Source: Meishania sp964351985 (GTDB lineage: Bacteria; Bacteroidota; Bacteroidia; Flavobacteriales; Flavobacteriaceae). From it: DNA of 64,000 nucleotides. Where the stretch lies: contig CAYGPR010000010.1 of NCBI GenBank assembly GCA_964351985.1, positions 1-64,000 of the forward strand, in the 5' to 3' direction. Below the pieces are notes generated by a model. The model was not told where the DNA came from, ran no database searches, and saw nothing but the letters and a program-made list of their open reading frames with translations. Position numbers and translations under genes: made by a program. This document shows, piece by piece, positions 57,788 through 64,000 of the stretch (position 1 is its first letter; the number at the start of each line of letters is the position of its first letter).

Positions 57788-60268
57788 ATGAAGAAACTAC
57801 TCCCGATTACCCTAATCTTATTTACATTTTTTGCAACTGCACAACGACCTGAGGGTAATAGGCCAGCACCCATCACAATTTCGGGAACAGTTTTTGACAA
57901 CGACACCAACCAACCTCTTGAATACGCAACTTTGGTACTACAAAGCGTTCGAGACCCAGAGCGTGTAACTGGTGGAATTACGGATGAAAACGGCAAGTTT
58001 GAAGTAGAAACCGCTCCCGGTCGATATAACGTCAGTATTGAATATATTTCTTTTCTACCCTTCAAACTTGAAGAGCAACAATATCTGACCTCTACAAATC
58101 TCGGAACTATCAAATTAAAGCTAGATGTCGAGCAATTGGCTGAAGTAGAGGTAGTTGGTGAAAAAACTTCGGTGGAGGTCAGATTGGACAAAAAAATATA
58201 CAATGTCGGTAAGGACCTGACCAATAGCGGCGCCACAATAAGTGATGCACTCGATAATATTCCTTCTGTTACGGTTGATGTTGACGGAGCGATTGCGCTA
58301 CGCGGTAATGGAAATGTAAGAATACTTATTAATGGTAGGCCATCGGCCCTTGCAGGATTCGGTTCTACCGACGCCCTACGTCAATTACCCGCCGACGCCA
58401 TTGAAAAAGTAGAGGTGATTACAAGTCCTTCGGCACGTTATGATGCTGAAGGTACCGCCGGCATTCTTAATATAGTTCTGAAGAAAGAGAAAACAAGAGG
58501 GTTCAATGGTACCATAAACACAACCGTTGGATACCCTGATGCACTCTCCATAACTCCGAACCTGAACCTTCGTACGGATAAATTCAATATTTTCACCACG
58601 ATCGGATATCGATATCGCAAGGGACCTGGAAATGCACTTTTCGACAACACCTACTTTAGTGGTGCGTTCGATAGAATCATAGAAGAACGAGACATCGACA
58701 GAAGTAATAGTGGCTTCAACGCTAATTTGGGTATTGAATATTTCTTAACGGAAACTTCTTCGCTAACGGCAAGCGCTTTTGGACGTTTGAACGACGGAGA
58801 AGATATTACGGAAAACAACACCACCCGTTTCATAGCCACAGATATCGATAGTAGAACCTTACGGCGAGAAATTGAAGTTGAAGATGAGCAGAGTTATCAG
58901 TTATCGCTGAACTACAATAATGATTTCAATACTGAAGGCCATAAGCTAACAGCAGATTTTCAATACTCCTATGACGAAGAAATTAAGCCGACTACGATCA
59001 TTGAGAATAACACGTTTCCGAACAACGAGTCTGTAGCCAGTGAGAACATCAACGAAATTGAAGAGCAGAATGAGGTCTTGTTTCAGGTCGATTATGTTTT
59101 GCCTATGGGTGAAGCGCAATTTGAGGCAGGTTATCGTGGTAATTTTGAAGAAAACGACACGGATTTCGCCTTAGAAGAACTGAATCTTGCAACAGGCTTG
59201 TTCGAACCCAATTTAGGCCTAACCAATCGTTTTGTATTCAATCAAAACGTTAATGCCCTTTATAGTCAGTACGGGAACAAATATGGGGACTTCTCTTTTC
59301 TTTTGGGTCTAAGATTAGAAAACACGCAACTGAAGGGAAAAGTAACTGGTGTTGATGTAGCGACTTTGCAAGAGATTTTAGGGTCAGAAATAGATTTGGA
59401 TTTTGACAAAAATTATCTTGGGCTTTTCCCGACCATGAATGTTACTTACGAACTTGCTGAAAATGAGAATCTGACGCTCGGTTATAACCGCCGTATTAAT
59501 CGACCTCGAGGATTTTTCATCAACCCCTTTCCTTCTCGATCCAGTAGAACAAATGTATTTCAGGGAAATCCCGATTTAGACCCGGCTTTTGCCAACGCGT
59601 ATGACCTGGGTTATTTGAAAAGGTGGAAAAAGTTGACTTTGACCTCTTCGGTGTATTATCAAAAAGAAACCAATTCTTTTGAAAGAATTCAAGAAGAAAC
59701 CGGCGAACTTACCTCAGATGGTATAGCCATCATTCGTTCATTGCCTATTAATTTGTCGACCAACGAGCGAATCGGAGCTGAGATGGGTATACTCTACAAC
59801 CCCTTTAAGTGGTGGAGGGTAAATGGGAGTTTTAACTTTTTTCAGTTCAATTCAGAAGGTTTTTTTAACGGTGTTGATTTTGGGGCCAAAAATACAAGCT
59901 GGTTTTCGCGGTTTAGTTCAAAAGTTACGCTCCCCGGAAAAATAGATTGGCAGACGAACGCTTTTTATCGCGGTCCGACGGAAAATGCCCAAACGAGAAA
60001 CAAAGGGATTTTTTCCTTGAACCTGGCTTTCAGCAAAGACATTTTAAAAGATAATGGAACCATCGCCTTTAATGTAAGTGATGTATTGAATTCGAGAAAA
60101 CGTATGTCATTTACACAAACACCGTTTTTTACATCCGATAGCGAGTTTCAGTGGCGCGTACGACAATTCAATCTTTCTTTTGTGTATCGAATCAATCAGA
60201 AAAAACAAAACAATAGAAATCGCCAAAGACAGGATGATGGCGGAGGTGATGAGGAGTTCGGAAGTTGA
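57788..60268 (+). CDS. TonB-dependent receptor-like outer-membrane protein (carboxypeptidase-like domain, PF14905 barrel)
   Basis: 826 residues. Signal peptide, a carboxypeptidase-regulatory-like domain (ISGTVFDNDTNQPLEYATLVLQSV, ITDENGKFEVETAPGRYNVSIEYISFLPF, about 30-105), a plug (TISDALDNIPSVTVDVDGAIALRGNGNVRILINGRPSALAG, LPADAIEKVEVITSPSARYDAEGTAGILNIVLKK) and a beta-barrel of the outer-membrane protein beta-barrel family (GYNRRINRPRGFFINPFPS, LNLAFSKDILKDNGTIAFNVSDVLNSRKRMSFT). No SusD partner. Substrate unknown; it may take up a peptide, metal complex or signal. The terminator follows 22 bp later. Confidence 0.92.
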   Translation: MKKLLPITLILFTFFATAQRPEGNRPAPITISGTVFDNDTNQPLEYATLVLQSVRDPERVTGGITDENGKFEVETAPGRYNVSIEYISFLPFKLEEQQYLTSTNLGTIKLKLDVEQLAEVEVVGEKTSVEVRLDKKIYNVGKDLTNSGATISDALDNIPSVTVDVDGAIALRGNGNVRILINGRPSALAGFGSTDALRQLPADAIEKVEVITSPSARYDAEGTAGILNIVLKKEKTRGFNGTINTTVGYPDALSITPNLNLRTDKFNIFTTIGYRYRKGPGNALFDNTYFSGAFDRIIEERDIDRSNSGFNANLGIEYFLTETSSLTASAFGRLNDGEDITENNTTRFIATDIDSRTLRREIEVEDEQSYQLSLNYNNDFNTEGHKLTADFQYSYDEEIKPTTIIENNTFPNNESVASENINEIEEQNEVLFQVDYVLPMGEAQFEAGYRGNFEENDTDFALEELNLATGLFEPNLGLTNRFVFNQNVNALYSQYGNKYGDFSFLLGLRLENTQLKGKVTGVDVATLQEILGSEIDLDFDKNYLGLFPTMNVTYELAENENLTLGYNRRINRPRGFFINPFPSRSSRTNVFQGNPDLDPAFANAYDLGYLKRWKKLTLTSSVYYQKETNSFERIQEETGELTSDGIAIIRSLPINLSTNERIGAEMGILYNPFKWWRVNGSFNFFQFNSEGFFNGVDFGAKNTSWFSRFSSKVTLPGKIDWQTNAFYRGPTENAQTRNKGIFSLNLAFSKDILKDNGTIAFNVSDVLNSRKRMSFTQTPFFTSDSEFQWRVRQFNLSFVYRINQKKQNNRNRQRQDDGGGDEEFGS

Positions 60269-60289
60269 GTATAAAAAGATATAAATGTA

Positions 60290-60317
60290 AAAAGGAAGCC
60301 GTTTGGCTTCCTTTTTT
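60290..60317. terminator. Bidirectional terminator after the receptor gene
   Basis: AAAAGGAAGCC, GTTT loop, GGCTTCCTTTT and more T. It abuts the stop codon of the convergent 58-codon membrane gene (60317-60319). Confidence 0.9.
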
Positions 60318-60493
60318 TATTGTTCTAAACGTTTAGCTCGTTTAGCCTCGCGCTTTTCTTTCCAAATTTCCATTAAATTTCCACCTAACCAATAGGGCAC
60401 TACGAACAGCAACAAAAAAATCATCAGCCAAAAACCGATGGTCAGAATGGTCAAGAAAGCTAAAAATCCTAAATATTGGTCGAATTCAAACAT
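60317..60493 (-). CDS. 58-aa single-helix membrane protein
   Basis: MFEFDQYLGFLAFLTILTI, then GFWLMIFLLLFVVPYW as a second hydrophobic stretch, then a basic helix (LMEIWKEKREAKRAKRLEQ). One or two membrane segments with a positively charged cytoplasmic tail. Compact, bounded by a terminator and the fumC promoter region; such small membrane proteins are common near fumarase genes in this group as far as I recall, but I cannot name a function. Confidence 0.7.
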   Translation of the reverse strand: MFEFDQYLGFLAFLTILTIGFWLMIFLLLFVVPYWLGGNLMEIWKEKREAKRAKRLEQ

Positions 60494-60638
60494 GTCAGTG
60501 AAATTTTAATGATACAAAGATACTTGGAAATGGACATATAGTACAAATCAAAATCAAAAAAAATAGGATTTGATTATATGTCGGACAAAACTACCTCAAA
60601 ATACGTTTTCGTTTCAAGGAAATATTTCTACAAACCGT

Positions 60639-60646
60639 TACCTTTG
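60639..60646 (+). promoter_or_regulatory. Candidate -7 box for fumC
   Basis: TACCTTTG, exact to TAnnTTTG, 22 bp before the fumC ATG; the -33 is not clear. It suggests that the interrupted gene is still transcribed. Confidence 0.45.
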
Positions 60647-60668
60647 AAAGACACAAAATTTTATACCA

Positions 60669-62066
60669 ATGAGTTATAGAATCGAAAAGGATACCATGGG
60701 CGAAGTTCAGGTGCCCAGCGATAAATACTGGGGTGCGCAAACCGAGCGTTCGCGAAACAATTTCAAAATAGGACCATCGGCCTCAATGCCCTTGGACATT
60801 ATTTATGGCTTTGCCTATCTTAAAAAAGCCGCTGCATACACCAATCACGAACTGGGCGTTCTGGATGAACAAAAAAGGGATTTAATCGCTAAAGTTTGCG
60901 ATGAAATTTTGAACGGGAAACATGACGATCAATTTCCCCTCGTCATCTGGCAGACCGGATCGGGCACCCAGAGCAATATGAACGTAAATGAAGTAATTGC
61001 AAACCGTGCCCATGAAATTGCCGGAAAATAGATCGGCGAAGGCGAAAAAACAATTCAGCCGAATGATGATGTAAATAAATCACAGTCCTCGAACGATACT
61101 TTTCCGACCGGAATGCATATCGCCGCTTATAAAAAAATAGTGGAAACGACTATTCCCGGAGTAAAACAACTTAGGAATACCTTGTTCAAAAAATCAAAAG
61201 AATTTGCAAGTGTTGTCAAAATCGGACGTACCCATTTGATGGATGCCACTCCCCTAACCTTGGGGCAAGAGTTTTCGGGTTATGTATCACAATTAGATCA
61301 TGGGTTACGTGCCCTAGAGAACACGCTAGATCATTTAAGCGAATTGGCGCTGGGCGGCACTGCTGTCGGTACGGGCCTGAACACCCCGAAAGGATATGAT
61401 GTGTTGGTCGCAAAATACATTGCGGATTTTACAGAACTGCCCTTTAAGACCGCGGATAATAAATTTGAAGCGTTAGCAGCGCACGATGCTATCGTGGAAA
61501 GTCATGGCGCCTTAAAACAGTTGGCAGTATCGTTGAATAAGATTGCAAATGATATACGCATGATGGCCTCCGGACCCCGTTCAGGAATCGGTGAAATCAT
61601 TATACCGGCAAACGAACCCGGTAGCTCCATTATGCCGGGAAAGGTCAACCCAACACAATGTGAAGCACTGACCATGGTGTGCGCGCAAGTAATGGGCAAC
61701 GATGTGGCGATTTCGGTGGGGGGCACACAAGGGCATTACGAACTCAACGTCTTTAAACCGATGATGGCCGCCAACATACTGCAGTCAGCACAGCTACTGG
61801 GGGATGCATGTGTTAGTTTCGATGTAAACTGTGCCGTGGGTATCGAACCGAATCATGAGATTATCAAAGAATTGTTGAACAATTCATTGATGTTGGTTAC
61901 CGCGCTGAATACAAAAATCGGGTACTATAAAGCCGCGGAAATCGCCAATACGGCTCATAAAAATGGTACGACCCTTAAGGAAGAAGCGGTCAGACTGGGC
62001 TATGTAAGTGCGGAGGACTATGACAAATGGGTACGCCCGCAAGACATGGTGGGGCAATTAAGATAA
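60669..62066 (+). pseudogene. fumC: Class II fumarase with an in-frame amber stop
   Basis: Hydrates fumarate to malate in the TCA cycle. A 466-codon frame reads fumarase throughout: SGTQSNMNVNEVIANRAHEIAGK, then TAG at codon 121 (61029-61031), then IGEGEKTIQPNDDVNKSQ, SSNDTFPTGMHIAAYKK, GRTHLMDATPLTLGQ (catalytic His) and SSIMPGKVNPTQCE (mobile loop). No other stop or frameshift. TAG sits where relatives usually have Lys, one base from AAG. A restart at ATG 61113 would lose the SSND substrate loop, so neither half should work alone. Possible causes: a real nonsense mutation, a sequencing error, or readthrough; TAG ends several intact genes here, so it is not reassigned. If truly dead, the TCA cycle needs another fumarase. 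Confidence 0.88.
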
Positions 62067-62093
62067 TCTTGACCTCTACTTTCGATCAAAATA

Positions 62094-62127
62094 AAAAAGG
62101 GCCGCTTCTTTCGAGACGGCCCTTTTT
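62094..62127. terminator. Bidirectional terminator between fumC and the coiled-coil gene
   Basis: AAAAAGGGCCG, 12-nt loop, CGGCCCTTTTT, symmetrical A/T flanks serving both convergent genes. Confidence 0.88.
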
Positions 62128-62147
62128 ATGCTAATGGATAGTGTTTC

Positions 62148-63035
62148 TTACTTCAATGTAAACTTAGATGTTCCTAATAACTTCAGCTTATCATCATAAA
62201 CGTTCACCATGTAGTTCCCTTTTTGGAAGTCACCGGCAGGCTTATTAATATAATCACAAACATCCAAAGACTTGTTCTCATAGTAGAAGTTCGTTCCTTT
62301 ACTGTACGTAACAGAAGAACCTTCTTCGCTGGTCTTAGAATAGCTCTCTCCCATAACATTACCTTGAGGGTCAAGAACTTCAACAAAGAACTCACGATCA
62401 CCCGCTTGGGCAATTACGTTGTCGGCAACTGTAAAGCAAACTTTGAATTTGTCAGTTCTACCGGCCCGAGAAGTAGAGACCAATTTACCGCTGTTTCTTT
62501 CCTTTACGGCATCAACCGTAAATTTAGAAAGATTCAAAGCCGAACCTTTTTCGACCACATCGGCCAGTTGCGTATTCTGTACGACCAATGAATCGTTAAA
62601 AACAGTTTGTTTTTCCAACTCAACATAGGTACTGTCACGCTGCATGGCGATCATCGTGTTCGAACGAGTAAGCGAATCGACTTGCTTCAATAGTTGCTCT
62701 CTTTCGGCCTTAAGCACACCTACTTGTCTTCTGTATCTCGACAATGATGCGATATCACCTTTCATATTCTTTACCGAATCGATATATTTTGCAATATTAT
62801 CTCGTGCAGATACCAATTCTTCGTTCGTAGCGTTACTTTCCAATATAGCTTTATCGTATTCGGACTTAAGGCTGTTAAGATCTTCAACGACCAATTGCTT
62901 CTCTTGGGTAAGCACTTTTTCATTCTTCTGTTTTTCTTGGTAAAGACTAACAGTGTAGATGATAGTACCGATAAGAACTACACCAAGTAGCCCTGCCAAT
63001 ACTTTTAATCCATTGTTATTTTTTGTTTCAGTCAT
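62148..63035 (-). CDS. Membrane-anchored coiled-coil protein, function unknown
   Basis: 295 residues: an N-terminal helix (LKVLAGLLGVVLIGTIIYTVSLY), a coiled coil of about 130 residues (EKVLTQEKQLVVEDLNSLKSEYDKAI through LLKQVDSLTRSNTMIAMQRDSTYVELEKQ), and a C-terminal beta-rich domain (NLSKFTVDAVKERNSGKLVSTSRAGRTDKFKVCFTVADN, FFVEVLDPQGNVMGESYS, DFQKGNYMVNVYDDKLKLLGTSKFTLK). Some relatives are labelled chromosome partitioning protein, with no sequence basis that I can see. Periplasmic; probably a structural or assembly factor. Confidence 0.85.
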   Translation of the reverse strand: MTETKNNNGLKVLAGLLGVVLIGTIIYTVSLYQEKQKNEKVLTQEKQLVVEDLNSLKSEYDKAILESNATNEELVSARDNIAKYIDSVKNMKGDIASLSRYRRQVGVLKAEREQLLKQVDSLTRSNTMIAMQRDSTYVELEKQTVFNDSLVVQNTQLADVVEKGSALNLSKFTVDAVKERNSGKLVSTSRAGRTDKFKVCFTVADNVIAQAGDREFFVEVLDPQGNVMGESYSKTSEEGSSVTYSKGTNFYYENKSLDVCDYINKPAGDFQKGNYMVNVYDDKLKLLGTSKFTLK

Positions 63036-63213
63036 AATGTAAAAATTTAGTAACTTTTAGTTGTTCTGTGTTAAGTAACAGAGTTTGTTTGTATCGTTCT
63101 ATATACGGTTCAATATTCAAATTGGATTTTTTGGATGAAAAAAAATAAAAATCCTCACAATTTCTTTTTATGATGCATTAACTTCGTTTAGCTCGCAAAC
63201 CCATTTTACCGCA

Positions 63214-63687
63214 ATGTCATTAAGAGTAATTCCGTTTCAGCCTGAATATGCCGACAGGTTCAAAGATTTGAACAAAGCTTGGCTCGAAGAATATTTCTAT
63301 GTTGAACCAAAGGATATCGTCCTTTTGGAAGATTGTGAGAACACTATAATAAATAAAGGGGGATATATCTTTTTTGCTGAATATGAAGGAAGAATCATAG
63401 GCTGCTTTTCCTTTATCAAACTTAAGGAAGGTGTTTTTGAACTGGGTAAAATGGCAGTCGATAAACCATATCAAGGTCTAAAGATTGGACAGAAACTTTT
63501 ACTATTTGCCATAGATTGGGCAAAAAAGAATACATGGAGCAAAATCGTGCTTTATTCCAGCACCAAACTCGATACCGCGCTTTATGTCTATAAAAAATAT
63601 GGTTTTAAGGAAGTGCAGTTGGAAAAACACCTTCCTTATGCTCGAAGTGATATTAAGATGGAACTCGAATTAAATAATATATTATGA
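63214..63687 (+). CDS. GNAT-family N-acetyltransferase
   Basis: 157 residues. Acetyl-CoA-binding motif ELGKMAVDKPYQGLKIGQKLLLFAIDWAKKN (V-x-x-x-x-Q-G-x-x-I-G), followed by VLYSSTKLDTALYVYKKYGFKEV, the C-terminal GNAT strand and helix. N-terminus RVIPFQPEYADRFKDLNKAWLEEYFYVEPKD, typical of a small subgroup seen in Bacteroidetes. Acceptor not known. Overlaps the next gene by 4 bp (ATGA). Confidence 0.9.
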   Translation: MSLRVIPFQPEYADRFKDLNKAWLEEYFYVEPKDIVLLEDCENTIINKGGYIFFAEYEGRIIGCFSFIKLKEGVFELGKMAVDKPYQGLKIGQKLLLFAIDWAKKNTWSKIVLYSSTKLDTALYVYKKYGFKEVQLEKHLPYARSDIKMELELNNIL

Positions 63688-64000
63688 AAAGAATATTTGT
63701 TTCAGTCCTTATGGTAAGCATGCTTGCGATTAGTTGTAAGGAAAACCTTAAAAAAGAAAAAGAAACCATAGTGACCGAAGTAGTTACCGAGGACAATAGA
63801 ACAATTTCAGAACTAAAAATAATGCCAATCGAACATGCCACGGCTGTTTTGGAATGGAACGACGTTACCATATATATTGACCCAGTTGGGGGAGCCGAAG
63901 CGTTTGATGGCAAAAACTCACCAGATCTCATTCTCATCACCGATATACATGGTGACCATTTTAATCTAGAAACGTTGGAGGCTTTAGATACCGAAAAGTC
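63684..64000 (+). CDS. MBL-fold metallohydrolase lipoprotein, 3' end cut by window edge
   Basis: The first 105 codons are visible: lipoprotein signal MKRIFVSVLMVSMLAISCKE (Cys18), a charged linker, then EHATAVLEWNDVTIYIDPVGG, DLILITDIHGDHFNLETLEAL, the beginning of an UlaG-like metallo-beta-lactamase fold with D-x-HGDH metal ligands (His, Asp, His). Translationally coupled to the GNAT gene upstream. It is likely a periplasmic or surface zinc hydrolase, with no substrate assignable. Confidence 0.88.
   Translation, partial: MKRIFVSVLMVSMLAISCKENLKKEKETIVTEVVTEDNRTISELKIMPIEHATAVLEWNDVTIYIDPVGGAEAFDGKNSPDLILITDIHGDHFNLETLEALDTEK

Noticed and set aside
60669..62066. Reassignment of TAG as a sense codon to explain fumC
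   Set aside because: TAG ends several complete, well-recognised genes in the same window.
1..64000. Prophage, insertion sequence or genomic island
   Set aside because: No integrase, transposase, phage or conjugation genes; composition and gene types are chromosomal throughout, and the single tRNA has no flanking direct repeat that I can see.

Overview
The window is chromosomal DNA from a Bacteroidetes bacterium, almost certainly a marine-type member of the Flavobacteriaceae (Zobellia/Maribacter-like is a guess from overall feel only). Reasons: protein families typical of that group (PF14905-type outer-membrane receptor with carboxypeptidase-like N-terminus, DUF4834 protein, BatA-like protein, HEIGHTLGFAH metalloprotease lipoprotein-era secretome, UvrA next to an ECF sigma factor), start codons without Shine-Dalgarno sequences, A-rich leaders, and several promoters of the Bacteroidetes type (TTG at -33, TAnnTTTG at -7). 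Codon use and base composition look uniform; I see no prophage, insertion sequence, integrase or CRISPR array.

Layout. 1-5 kb (minus): dsbD (cut by the window edge), tilS, an alpha/beta hydrolase, pabB and an FMN reductase form one leftward run. 5-12 kb: a membrane acyltransferase with a TTG start, a small lipoprotein, lpdA, and an Lrp/AsnC regulator divergent from a methionine gamma-lyase-like enzyme followed by an NhaC-type antiporter. 12-18.6 kb: tpx-dgkA-ftsK-lolA-lptF/G-ribB, a tightly packed rightward cluster for envelope, division and riboflavin functions; the RibB carries a degenerate RibA-like domain. 18.7-21.8 kb (minus): NTF2-like protein, DegT aminotransferase, nitroreductase, TauE/SafE permease and tRNA-Ser(UGA). 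22-31.5 kb: glycosyltransferase, BatA-like protein, a dihydroorotase-like protein lacking metal ligands, small membrane protein, esterase, MBL hydrolase, a 487-residue unknown, bcp and nth.

31.5-33.7 kb holds the most unusual locus: a leftward tandem duplication of a whole transcription unit, each copy with an ECF-type sigma factor, then a 47-codon small protein. Each small gene is preceded by an identical spaced element (GTTGCGTTATC-N7-AACAATA) and followed by a terminator. 33.8-38.4 kb: uvrA, a small membrane protein overlapping its 3' end, and an exported Arg/Ser-rich protein under a candidate sigma-54 promoter. 38.5-46.5 kb: flippase, glycosyltransferase, YfhO protein (surface glycan), DUF4834, an outer-membrane protein and a GNAT-like protein. 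46.5-55.5 kb: an alpha-oxoamine synthase and a CysK-like enzyme (together a plausible route to cysteate-derived sulfonolipids), a prolyl-oligopeptidase lipoprotein, YbaB, YegP, threonine aldolase and a large zinc protease. 55.5-64 kb: prfB with the programmed +1 frameshift, ArsC-like protein, an exported Gly/Tyr-rich protein paired with a TonB-type receptor, a 58-aa membrane protein, fumC interrupted by an in-frame amber codon, a coiled-coil membrane protein, a GNAT and a truncated MBL lipoprotein.

Across the window at least six intergenic spacers contain short repeats phased at exactly 7 bp, two of them folding into long hairpins; nothing in the annotation explains these.
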